Source: Clostridia bacterium (lineage in GTDB: Bacteria > Bacillota > UBA994 > PWPR01). Taken from it: a DNA stretch of 6,989 bases. Location of the stretch: NCBI GenBank assembly GCA_003557085.1, contig PWPR01000062.1:1-6989 (forward strand), given 5' to 3'. The position numbers and the translations under genes were made by a program. Positions 1 to 6,894 of this stretch are shown here, in pieces. The notes beneath the pieces are model-generated. The model did not search any database. It saw only the letters and a list, made by a program, of their open reading frames with translations, and was not told the origin of the DNA. Within the stretch, counting starts at the first letter, position 1. Each line of letters begins with the position of its first letter.

Positions 1-693
1 TTCAAGCGCTGAGTTTGTTAAGAATATAGCTTCTCTTACTAAAAGGTCTCTATCAATTAGCAAGGATATGAAATAGCCAACTAGCTGATTATCTTCTTTA
101 ATAACATATATATTTCCACCTTCAGCTAATACTTCATGATGTAGCTTCTTAATGTGATTTGAATCTCTTATTAATGACAAATGATATTTTTCTTGATCCT
201 TCATGTAAATTGCAGCTAAGTCACTATAATCACTTGCTTTTGCAGTCTCTATGGTTAATTTCGACTTATACCTGAATATATTTTCTATTGGGATAATGTA
301 TTTCTTCAAACTGCTAATATGTCTAAAGCCTAGGCCTTGATAAAGAATGGGTTGCTCAGCTGTTAAAATAGCTATTGGGATCTTTTTATCGTATAAATAC
401 TCAAAGGCATAGTCAAACATTTTACTCATAATGCCTTGTCCCCTAAACTGGGGAAGAGTAGAGACACCAACAAAGTACACTGTATCATAAATTTCTCCAT
501 AATGTGAAAGTTTATATGGATTCAGTTGCATACTTGCAACAATTTGGTTATTTATCTTAGCTATTATAGTATTTTTAGGTGAGAACACATACTCAAAGTA
601 AAAATCTACATAATAATCTGGATCTTCAAAACAGTACTTCCAAATATTTTTGATCTGAGACTTATCTTCACTTGATGCTATTGAAATATTCAC
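1..693 (-). CDS. Eis-like GNAT N-acetyltransferase (partial, C-terminus beyond left edge)
   Basis: The reading frame is open from a GTG at 693 to the window edge (231 codons, no stop), so the 3' end is missing. An in-frame TAA lies just upstream (TAA GGA CTG ATA AGA GTG), which leaves GTG as the only sensible start; AAGGA sits 9 nt before it. Residues 74-123 hold the GNAT acetyl-CoA site: a FVGVST strand, then R84-G-Q-G-I-M-S as the pyrophosphate-binding loop, then a helix and the motif ILYQGLGF, where Y118 is a likely general acid. A second GNAT-like half begins near residue 165 (TAKASDYSDLAAIY). This tandem layout resembles Eis / Acetyltransf_9 enzymes, which usually run to roughly 300-400 residues and acetylate amines of small molecules or proteins in the cytoplasm. 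The substrate cannot be told. The start overlaps the end of the upstream DUF2156 gene by 26 bp, implying co-transcription and perhaps coupled translation. Confidence 0.85.
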   Translation of the reverse strand, partial: MNISIASSEDKSQIKNIWKYCFEDPDYYVDFYFEYVFSPKNTIIAKINNQIVASMQLNPYKLSHYGEIYDTVYFVGVSTLPQFRGQGIMSKMFDYAFEYLYDKKIPIAILTAEQPILYQGLGFRHISSLKKYIIPIENIFRYKSKLTIETAKASDYSDLAAIYMKDQEKYHLSLIRDSNHIKKLHHEVLAEGGNIYVIKEDNQLVGYFISLLIDRDLLVREAIFLTNSALE

Positions 694-1603
694 TCTTATC
701 AGTCCTTAAATGGATATCATATTTTTTAATCATAGAAATAGGGTTATAAGAACTCTTAGCTCTTCTTAATCCCTTAACGCCAGCATCATCTTCACGATTA
801 ACATATTTAACTTTAGGAAATTCTTCCTTTAGGAACTCTTGATTTAAAACTTGATATATTCCTCTAATATTAAAGTTAGCTTTTTCTACGTGAATTTGGG
901 CTATATTTTTTTGTAACAAGCTTCCAATTGTAAAGCCTTCTAACTCTCCATCGACAAAAATACCACTTATTTTATAATCAAGATAATCATAATTATTTAG
1001 TAAGTTATTAAGACCAGTAGCAAGAAAATGCTTACGTAAGTATTTATGATCGATATCACTTTGCTCAATCTTCTCACTTTTCCAATCCTTAAGCATTTCT
1101 CTGCATTTTTTAAAATCAGCCTTGTTAAGTGGTCTAAACTCATAACGGTCAGCATACTCACTCATGAAACCATTAATATGATTTCTTTTGCTTGAATAGC
1201 TTCGGCCTCTAAGTTTTCTTAGATCATTTGCAGAATATAGATAATCATAAAAATCTCTATTTGTCATGCAATTATATCTTTCTGGAAATGTTTCCTCTAC
1301 AAAATTCTTAAACTCTTCTGATGCATATGCAATTTTGCATTTATCTTTATCCTCACAATAGAGATCTTCTAAAAATGCAACTCCTTGTGCCCAGTTTTCC
1401 TTTTCTGTTAAAGGCATTAAAGCATGGGGATTATCACCTTTGCTGATAATATAAGCATTAGAGTCGTCAATAATATAATGATATTTCTCAAAAGGACTCC
1501 AAAGCATAAGTGTATTGAAATTGTACTCACAAATATTATAATCAGATCTTGTTAAAAAAGGCTCAAGATCACTTTTTGCGTGGATATCTAATTTTTTAAA
1601 AAT
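668..1603 (-). CDS. DUF2156 / phosphatidylglycerol lysyltransferase C-terminal-like protein, probable ATT start
   Basis: This is a soluble stand-alone protein of the DUF2156 (LPG_synthase_C) family, a double-GNAT-like fold related to the cytoplasmic catalytic domain of MprF, which transfers aminoacyl groups from tRNA to lipid. Hallmarks, numbered for a 311-residue product, are YLYSANDLRKLRGRSYSSKRNHI (about 122-143, given here in part: DLRKLRG then KRNHI), QIHVEKAN (236-243), NREDDAG (269-275) and a C-terminal GLRRAKSSYNP. The first ATG is at 1507, but the frame upstream of it encodes a typical family N-terminus, including CEYNFNTLMLW. That stretch has no ATG, GTG, TTG or CTG back to a TAG. 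An ATT at 1601-1603 follows GGGAGG by 7 nt and gives FKKLDIHAKSDLEPFL, so I place the start there. No membrane segment or MprF flippase domain is present. The acceptor is unknown. It is first in a two-gene unit with the overlapping acetyltransferase. A lost start codon or sequence error is the alternative. Confidence 0.82.
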   Translation of the reverse strand: MFKKLDIHAKSDLEPFLTRSDYNICEYNFNTLMLWSPFEKYHYIIDDSNAYIISKGDNPHALMPLTEKENWAQGVAFLEDLYCEDKDKCKIAYASEEFKNFVEETFPERYNCMTNRDFYDYLYSANDLRKLRGRSYSSKRNHINGFMSEYADRYEFRPLNKADFKKCREMLKDWKSEKIEQSDIDHKYLRKHFLATGLNNLLNNYDYLDYKISGIFVDGELEGFTIGSLLQKNIAQIHVEKANFNIRGIYQVLNQEFLKEEFPKVKYVNREDDAGVKGLRRAKSSYNPISMIKKYDIHLRTDKSEYFNSIK

Positions 1604-1618
1604 AGTAAACCCTCCCTA
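1601..1618 (-). promoter_or_regulatory. Shine-Dalgarno and ATT initiation site of the DUF2156 gene
   Basis: On the minus strand TAGGGAGGG is followed by TTTACT and then ATT. The GGAGG core (1611-1615) is 7 nt from the ATT, ideal initiation spacing, and the nearest in-frame ATG (1507) is about 100 nt away with no comparable site. This ribosome binding site is what decides the start. Confidence 0.65.
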
Positions 1619-1640
1619 AATTATATGTCTATCTGTGAAT

Positions 1641-1668
1641 ATTATATAATAAAAAATGCTACGGTAAA
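1641..1668 (-). promoter_or_regulatory. Candidate promoter of the DUF2156-GNAT unit
   Basis: The minus strand shows TTTACC (1663-1668), a 16-nt spacer and a perfect TATAAT (1641-1646). Initiation would fall near 1634, giving a leader of about 30 nt before the ATT start. The -35 box lies inside the hairpin of the preceding gene's terminator and the spacer contains its U-tract. A second TATAAT at 1620-1625 is too close to the ribosome binding site to be the main one. Confidence 0.5.
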
Positions 1669-1677
1669 ACCGTAGCA
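1651..1677 (-). terminator. Intrinsic terminator after the M14 peptidase gene
   Basis: TGCTACGGT and ACCGTAGCA form a perfect 9-bp stem around a 3-nt loop (1657-1677), followed on the minus strand by six T (1651-1656). It begins 7 bp after the peptidase stop codon and ends the upstream transcription unit. Confidence 0.9.
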
Positions 1678-1683
1678 CGAAAT

Positions 1684-3375
1684 TTAATTTAGAGTAACTA
1701 AAGATTTCTTTTGCCCGCCTCTTTCAGATTTAACATGAATTGAGAAATCATTTACTTCTTTATCTACCAACTGCAAAGTCCATGAAGCTCGATATGCACA
1801 TTCTGCAGGATCTCCAAATCTATACCAACGAGAATTTTGACCAGCACTATAACCAGCTAAGTGTCCAATTTCATATTGAGTTTTCCCATTTATCAGTTTT
1901 ATAGAATCAGGGAGCTCAATGCCAACTCTGTCTTCTCTAACAGCTTTTTGTTTTAGTGCTTGCTCGCTAATATTAGTAGGTAAGAAGCCATGATTAGATA
2001 CCAAAACCTCAACTTTATAAATATTATCGTTAATGTGCTCAACTAACACCTCATCAATATTAACATTAGGTAAACTTAAAGCATAGTTTAGTGAGTACTG
2101 TGTCATATTGTAACATTCTTGCTTTAAAAATTTCGGAGGAGGGTTTTGCCTACAGACTTTAGAATCCCAACCACCAATCTCAACTTTACCTAGTTGAGGA
2201 TGATTAAACTCTTGCCAGCTTATAAAGCCTGAACCAGATAACTCTCTGTCATTCCATTGTAGTAGTTTTAGTTCAACTTCTTGCTTTTCTTCTAAAGTTA
2301 TATCACCATAGACTTTCTCTTTCAACTTAGGTGCAGCTCTGCCGATAGCATCCCATAATTCTGGGGTATAAGCGAACAGACCTTTCTTTTCAAAACACCA
2401 GTCATCCAGTACACCAGACCAAATGTCGCCATAACAACATATTACAGGATATCCAGTAACATCTGTGCCTAGCTTACCAATTTTCTCATACATCTCAATA
2501 TCTTTCTTATCAAACTCCTTATCTGCCTTTGTTGAGTGTGGTCTAAATAAAACTCCACCAGTTGTATGATAAAGTAAGACTCCTCCTATATTAGGTTTAC
2601 TATTAATAAACTCAACTTGATTTCTAGTCTCAGGTTCTGATAGTGGGAAAGGTCCAGATCCTGGGGTATGAAGGTCATGTCCAGCTGGGAAATTACGGTT
2701 TAAATCAAGTCCATATTTAGTATCAACTGGATTATATGGATACTTTATTGACTTTTTTACATTGCCAAACTCATCTTTGATTAACCCTTCAGTGTAGACA
2801 TGATAAAAAGGACCTTCTAAATCAATAGGTTCTCTTTCAATCATTAATCTTTGGTCTTTGGGGCTAATCTTCCAAGCTCCATGGTCATCATCTCTTACTC
2901 TCATCAAAAGAATTTTTCCATCACCATTTATGTCTTCTGCATGAAGACCAGCAGGATCTTCATCTTTTCTAAAATCAGGAAATGGTCTAACACTGCTTCT
3001 TAGAGTATAAGGAGTGGTTAGATAAAGTTCAGCTCCATCTGGATTTATTCTTGGTAAAATATAAAAAGTTTTAGTATCAAGTAATTTAATGACCTTCTTA
3101 TCACTTGAGGTCAATAATGTTTCGATTAAATGTAAAGCGGCCATAGAGCCAGTAACTTCACCTGCATGAATATTGCCATCTACATACATACCAGCTTTAT
3201 CTTCAGCTTTACCTGTATTAAAGTTAGTAATAGTCATTGCAAAAACATCTCTTCCTTCATAGCTTTTACCAATGACTTCAAGCTTTGCTTTATCTGGAAA
3301 CTCCTTAGCCCAAGTTTCCAGTGTTTGTTTCAGTTCATCATATAATAGATATTTATTGTAATTTAGTTTATGCAT
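1684..3375 (-). CDS. M14-family zinc carboxypeptidase, cytoplasmic
   Basis: This is a zinc metallopeptidase of the carboxypeptidase A clan (M14), 563 residues. Visible active-site elements are the zinc pair H70-x-x-E73 in GNIHAGEV, the third zinc ligand H270 in LLYHTTGG, INPDG at 110-114, the substrate-carboxylate pair N226-R227 in LDLNRNFPAG, and general base E339 in FAYTPELWD. R126 in LRSSVRP is a likely equivalent of the substrate-binding arginine of carboxypeptidase A. A loop at 148-155 (DINGDGKI) has the D-x-N-x-D-G pattern of a calcium site. About 200 residues follow E339 and may form an accessory beta-domain; I do not recognise it. There is no signal peptide (the start is MHKLNYNKYLLYDELK), so it probably acts on peptides inside the cell. 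AAGGAGGG lies 8 nt before the ATG. The dehydrogenase gene ends 57 bp upstream with no terminator between, so the two are probably co-transcribed. Peptide specificity is not readable. Confidence 0.9.
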   Translation of the reverse strand: MHKLNYNKYLLYDELKQTLETWAKEFPDKAKLEVIGKSYEGRDVFAMTITNFNTGKAEDKAGMYVDGNIHAGEVTGSMAALHLIETLLTSSDKKVIKLLDTKTFYILPRINPDGAELYLTTPYTLRSSVRPFPDFRKDEDPAGLHAEDINGDGKILLMRVRDDDHGAWKISPKDQRLMIEREPIDLEGPFYHVYTEGLIKDEFGNVKKSIKYPYNPVDTKYGLDLNRNFPAGHDLHTPGSGPFPLSEPETRNQVEFINSKPNIGGVLLYHTTGGVLFRPHSTKADKEFDKKDIEMYEKIGKLGTDVTGYPVICCYGDIWSGVLDDWCFEKKGLFAYTPELWDAIGRAAPKLKEKVYGDITLEEKQEVELKLLQWNDRELSGSGFISWQEFNHPQLGKVEIGGWDSKVCRQNPPPKFLKQECYNMTQYSLNYALSLPNVNIDEVLVEHINDNIYKVEVLVSNHGFLPTNISEQALKQKAVREDRVGIELPDSIKLINGKTQYEIGHLAGYSAGQNSRWYRFGDPAECAYRASWTLQLVDKEVNDFSIHVKSERGGQKKSLVTLN

Positions 3376-3432
3376 ATAAATATCCCTCCTTGCATATATA
3401 TTCGCTCTTTTTAATCTAATTCCTGCTAGTAA

Positions 3433-4374
3433 TTAAAATTGTACATCTTTATCTACAAGGTTATCAAGAGGTTCATTGTTGATGAACTTTTTTAGATTCC
3501 TTATGAAAATTTTAGTAGCATTATTGAGATAATTAGGCATAGAACCAGCTATGTGTGGTGTAATTATAACATTATTCATATCCCAGAGTGGGCTACTTTC
3601 TTCTAAAGGTTCATTTTCAAAAACATCTAATGCTGCAAAACCAATCATATTAGCTTCTAAAGCTTTAATCAAGGATGCTTGATTGACAACTTTTCCTCTA
3701 GAAATATTAATAAAGACAACATTTTCTTTCATGCAACTAAACTCATCGTCAGAAATCATATGATAAGTTTCATCAGTTAAAGGAGGTGCTAGTACAATAA
3801 AATCAGCTTGTGGCAGAGCCTCTTTTAGGTCTTTTGGGGTATAAACTTTTTTTACATAATCAGCTTGATTAGTATTGATATCAACACCATAAACATTCAT
3901 TCCTAGTGCATTTGTTAACTCAGCTACTCGTTTACCAATGCCACCTAACCCAATAATTAAGATGTTCTTATCATAAAGAAGATCTACTTCATAGCGATTC
4001 CAGACTTTTTGCTCTTGTTGTTTTAGAGCAAGTGGAAGTTTTCTGGAGATAGTTAACATTTTCATGAGTACATGTTCAGAAATAGTTTGTCCATGCATAC
4101 CTCTAACATTAGTCAGTAAAATATTACTTTCAATAAACTCTTTGAACATATATCGATCTACACCAGCACTTGTTGCTTGAAACCATTTAAGATTCTTTGC
4201 TTTAGTGAGAATCTCAGGAGTAATTCTACCACTGAACATAATATCAATATTTGGCCATAGTATTTCTAACTCCTCTTCATCTTTTGTTACATAGAGGTTT
4301 ATGTCTTTTGAAACACTTTGAATTTCATCTTGTATTTCTTGAGATAGCTCTGCAGGTGATAAAATATTTAGCAT
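3433..4374 (-). CDS. D-isomer-specific 2-hydroxyacid dehydrogenase, NAD-dependent
   Basis: This 313-residue enzyme should reversibly reduce a 2-oxoacid to a D-2-hydroxyacid with NADH in the cytoplasm. The split substrate domain supplies TSAGVD (68-73). The Rossmann domain has GLGGIG (142-147) and D165 at the end of the second strand (VYGVD), which favours NAD over NADP. The catalytic triad is visible as R226 (NISRGK), E255 (FENEPL) and H274 (TPHIAG). It has no C-terminal ACT domain, so it is not a long-form SerA. I chose ATG 4374 because AAGGA is 8 nt upstream of it; ATG 4380, two codons earlier, would sit only 2 nt from that site. It lies after the aminotransferase, separated by a terminator, and before the M14 peptidase. 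Branched-chain 2-oxoacids are a plausible substrate by context only; phosphoglycerate, glyoxylate or pyruvate-type substrates are not excluded. Confidence 0.9.
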   Translation of the reverse strand: MLNILSPAELSQEIQDEIQSVSKDINLYVTKDEEELEILWPNIDIMFSGRITPEILTKAKNLKWFQATSAGVDRYMFKEFIESNILLTNVRGMHGQTISEHVLMKMLTISRKLPLALKQQEQKVWNRYEVDLLYDKNILIIGLGGIGKRVAELTNALGMNVYGVDINTNQADYVKKVYTPKDLKEALPQADFIVLAPPLTDETYHMISDDEFSCMKENVVFINISRGKVVNQASLIKALEANMIGFAALDVFENEPLEESSPLWDMNNVIITPHIAGSMPNYLNNATKIFIRNLKKFINNEPLDNLVDKDVQF

Positions 4375-4399
4375 TATCATCTTCCTTTACTTGATATTT

Positions 4400-4431
4400 A
4401 AAAAGCGAATAAGAGTTAACTTATTCGCTTT
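4400..4431 (-). terminator. Intrinsic terminator after the aminotransferase gene
   Basis: AAAGCGAATAAG and CTTATTCGCTTT form a perfect 12-bp stem with a 6-nt loop (4402-4431). The minus strand ends in five T at the foot of the stem. The plus strand has a looser T-rich tail, but no plus-strand gene needs it. It starts 12 bp after the BCAT stop. Confidence 0.85.
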
Positions 4432-4459
4432 ATTTTATTAGCTTAGCTTAGTTTGTAAA
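4432..4459 (-). promoter_or_regulatory. Candidate promoter of the hydroxyacid dehydrogenase-M14 peptidase unit
   Basis: The minus strand shows TTTACA (4454-4459), a 16-nt spacer and TAAAAT (4432-4437), each 5 of 6 to consensus. The -35 box lies in the last codons of the BCAT gene. Initiation would fall near 4425, inside the upstream arm of the terminator hairpin, so a transcript starting here would carry only part of the stem. Confidence 0.5.
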
Positions 4460-5468
4460 TCCATCCTTCTGGTGCTTTAACATCACCAGTTTGAATGCCA
4501 TAAAGAGTATCATACAGTTTCTTTGTGACAGGTCCTACCTCATTTTCACTGTAGAAAATATGCATTTTTCCTTTATGCTCAATACCTCCAATTGGAGTTA
4601 TAACAGCAGCTGTACCACAGGCTCCTGCTTCTGCATACTCATCTAGTTTATCTATATAAACATCTCCTTCAATAACTTCTAGCCCAAGATATTCTTTTGC
4701 AACATGCATTAATGAATATTTTGTAATACTAGGTAAAATAGAAGGGGAGTATGGTGTAACAAATTTATTGTCCTTAGTTATTGCAAAGAAATTGGCAGCT
4801 CCTGCTTCCTCAATTTTTGTGTGGGTTTGCGGATCTAAATATATGCAGTCAGCAAATACTTTATCTTTGGCCATTTTATTTGGCATTAAGCTTCCAGAAT
4901 AATTTCCTCCAACTTTCTCAGCTCCTGTACCCTGGGGCGCTGCTCTATCATAATCAGTTGTAATAAAGTTTACTGGAGATAAGCCGCCTTTGAAGTATGG
5001 ACCAACTGGAGAAACAAATATTGCAAAAATGAATTCTGGAGCTGTTCTAACACCTAAATTGTCTCCAACACCAATGACAAAAGGACGCAAATAAAGTGTT
5101 GCACCTGTACCATATGGAGGTACATACTTTTCATTAGCTAAAACTACTTTCTTGCAAGCTTCAATAAACTTTTCCTCAGAAATCTCTGGCATTAAAAGTC
5201 TCTTACAGCTTCTTTGCATTCTTTTTGCATTTTCATCAGGTCTAAATAACTGAATGGAACCATCTTTTGTTCTATAGGCTTTCATACCCTCAAAACATTG
5301 CTGACCATAATGTAGAGCAGTAGAGGCTTCACTTATACAAAGCCTATTATCACTTACTAACTCTCCATCATCCCATTGACCATCTTTCCAGTGCGATACA
5401 TATCGATAATCGGTTTTGATGTAAGAAAAGCCAAGTTTTTCCCATTCAATTTTCTTAATGTCACTCAT
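4443..5468 (-). CDS. ilvE: Branched-chain amino acid aminotransferase (BCAT, class IV PLP enzyme)
   Basis: This enzyme exchanges amino groups between leucine, isoleucine or valine and 2-oxoglutarate, using PLP in the cytoplasm. The 341-residue protein matches the longer BCAT type found in Bacillota and eukaryotes. Numbered from ATG 5468, it has ALHYGQQCFEGMKAYR (51-66), LYLRPFVIG with R128, the Schiff-base lysine K185 in GAEKVGGNYSGSL, E221 in EEAGAANFF as the likely pyridine-nitrogen partner, and the phosphate-cup segment GTAAVITPIGG. The human CxxC redox motif is absent. I prefer ATG 5468 (MSDIKKIEWEKLGFSY) because it matches the usual family N-terminus, although AAAGG is 12 nt away. The frame also allows ATG 5480, where AAAGG directly abuts the start codon, which is a poor arrangement. 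It has its own promoter upstream and a strong terminator after it. It can serve synthesis or breakdown. Confidence 0.95.
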   Translation of the reverse strand: MSDIKKIEWEKLGFSYIKTDYRYVSHWKDGQWDDGELVSDNRLCISEASTALHYGQQCFEGMKAYRTKDGSIQLFRPDENAKRMQRSCKRLLMPEISEEKFIEACKKVVLANEKYVPPYGTGATLYLRPFVIGVGDNLGVRTAPEFIFAIFVSPVGPYFKGGLSPVNFITTDYDRAAPQGTGAEKVGGNYSGSLMPNKMAKDKVFADCIYLDPQTHTKIEEAGAANFFAITKDNKFVTPYSPSILPSITKYSLMHVAKEYLGLEVIEGDVYIDKLDEYAEAGACGTAAVITPIGGIEHKGKMHIFYSENEVGPVTKKLYDTLYGIQTGDVKAPEGWIYKLS

Positions 5469-5518
5469 AATAGTGCACATCCTTTCTTAACAAATATTGT
5501 CTTTCTGAACTCAATCAC

Positions 5519-5547
5519 ATTATAACATATGACTTCTTATTTAAGAA
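5519..5547 (-). promoter_or_regulatory. Extended -10 promoter of the BCAT gene, with a palindrome over the -35 region
   Basis: The minus strand reads TGTTATAAT, a perfect extended -10 (TATAAT at 5519-5524, TG at 5526-5527). The -35 position at 17-nt spacing is TTCTTA (5542-5547), only 3 of 6 to consensus, as is common when TGn is present. Initiation near 5512 gives a leader of roughly 30-45 nt. A palindrome, TTCTTA-TT-TAAGAA (5534-5547), covers the -35 region and could be an operator. Confidence 0.6.
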
Positions 5548-5566
5548 ATGCAATTCTTTAGCTTAT

Positions 5567-6865
5567 CTAAATTAAATGAGATAATCTATCTAAATCATCC
5601 TGTGTAGGCTTGTTTGCAAACATCATTGCAATTGCTGATACAATAGGAATAAATAACGTAATAATGAGAATTTCCGTATAGCCACCAAAAATATCATAAG
5701 CAAAGCCAAAAGGAAGAGGACCAAAAGCTGATCCTATAACCATGCCAGTCATAGCAACTCCTCTAACTGAGCCTAAATATTTTCTTCCAAAATAATCAGG
5801 CCAAACGACACCACCTGTTACCGCCTGAATGCCCATAGAGGTACCTCTTATTACACCATAAGTCATAGCTAAGAAAACCCCATCTACTCTTAGCAAGATA
5901 AACATAGCCAAACCTAAGAGTACATATGAAAAAGACATTAGATATTTAACGGGTAATCTATCAGCTGCCTGTCCACTTACAAGTATTACAGGGAGTCTAA
6001 TTAAGGCCATAAGGCTTAGAACAGATGCAGCTACTGCAGGTGAAAGTCCATTTTCACCCATAATAGATATCATGTGAAAGGTCATGCCTGTTCCAAGTGC
6101 TGACGGAACCATTGAACATAAAAGAACTATCCAAAAAGATTTAAGCTTTAGTGCTTGTTTAGCATTAAAGTTAACTTCACTAATTTTTTTTACAAAAGTG
6201 GAACTAGGTTTAATATTTTCTAAATCTTCCTTAGAGTCTTCGTTATCAGGTAATAGCCCTATATCTTCAGGCTTATTTCTTATAAAGAACAGAGCTGATG
6301 GTACCATAACAGAAATCAATACAAGTCCCCAAAATCTCCAGCCATTTTGCCAGCCAAAATTATATATTATAAAGGTATTAATAAGTGGGACTGTAGCAGC
6401 GCTTAAAGCGCCTCCCATGGAGACAATGCTTAGAGCTGTTCCCCTTTTTTTTAGAAACCATTGAGGCACAAGAGTAGAAGATGCTAGTGATAAAGAACCT
6501 TGCCCTAAAAGCCTAATAAAGAAGAAACCAATAAATAATAAAGCTAAATGATTAACAAAACTCATGCTGATTAAGACAATGCCAAAAAAGAAAGCTATAA
6601 TAGCTGTCATTTTTCTATGACCATGCTTATCAAAAAAACTTCCGATAGCTGTCATAATTAGTCCAGCAGTCAAAGTACCTGCTGAGTACATTGAAGATAC
6701 TAAAGATCTACTCCAGCCAAACTCTTTAATGAAAGAATCTATAAAAGTAGATACAGAATATGTTTGTCCAGGACCAGATAAAAACAAAGTCAAGGCTGAT
6801 AATCCTACAATGACCCAGCCATAAAAAAACTTAGTTTTTATAGGTGCTGTTTCTTGCTTATTCAT
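5567..6865 (-). CDS. MFS transporter, YcxA / oxalate-formate-antiporter-like (probable carboxylate transporter)
   Basis: This is a 432-residue inner-membrane carrier of the major facilitator superfamily with twelve predicted helices in two halves of six, joined by a charged central loop of about 45 residues. Family marks are FYGW (14-17) at the first helix, SVSTFIDSFIKEFGWSRS before helix 2, the loop 2-3 signature GSFFDKHGHRK, and RNKPEDIGLLPDN at the start of the central loop. Related carriers move monocarboxylates, oxalate/formate or other small organic anions; the substrate here is not readable. I chose ATG 6865 because GAGAGGGG lies 7 nt before it. The in-frame ATG 6886 has no ribosome binding site, and starting there would put that site inside the gene. 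No terminator is seen in the 87-bp gap to BCAT, so readthrough into BCAT is likely in addition to that gene's own promoter. Confidence 0.9.
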   Translation of the reverse strand: MNKQETAPIKTKFFYGWVIVGLSALTLFLSGPGQTYSVSTFIDSFIKEFGWSRSLVSSMYSAGTLTAGLIMTAIGSFFDKHGHRKMTAIIAFFFGIVLISMSFVNHLALLFIGFFFIRLLGQGSLSLASSTLVPQWFLKKRGTALSIVSMGGALSAATVPLINTFIIYNFGWQNGWRFWGLVLISVMVPSALFFIRNKPEDIGLLPDNEDSKEDLENIKPSSTFVKKISEVNFNAKQALKLKSFWIVLLCSMVPSALGTGMTFHMISIMGENGLSPAVAASVLSLMALIRLPVILVSGQAADRLPVKYLMSFSYVLLGLAMFILLRVDGVFLAMTYGVIRGTSMGIQAVTGGVVWPDYFGRKYLGSVRGVAMTGMVIGSAFGPLPFGFAYDIFGGYTEILIITLFIPIVSAIAMMFANKPTQDDLDRLSHLI

Positions 6866-6894
6866 AATAAAACCCCTCTCACACATTTATTTAG

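Noticed and set aside
1620..1625. Second TATAAT before the DUF2156 gene
   Set aside because: RNA would start within the Shine-Dalgarno sequence, and no matching -35 box is seen 16-18 bp upstream.
3376..3432. Separate promoter for the M14 peptidase in the 57-bp gap
   Set aside because: TATATA-like sequence is present but without a -35 box at suitable spacing; there is also no terminator, so co-transcription with the dehydrogenase is simpler.
4781..4963. 60-codon open frame on the plus strand
   Set aside because: It lies wholly inside the BCAT gene on the opposite strand, and its product shows no recognisable domain.
5481..5566. Terminator between the transporter and BCAT genes
   Set aside because: The palindrome TTCTTA-TT-TAAGAA is AT-only apart from one G-C pair per arm and has no T tract after it.
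6084..6464. 126-codon open frame on the plus strand
   Set aside because: It is antisense to the MFS transporter gene, which has clear family motifs throughout this stretch; the antisense product resembles no family I know.
6866..6886. Longer transporter start at ATG 6886
   Set aside because: No ribosome binding site precedes it, and GAGAGGGG for ATG 6865 would fall inside the coding region.
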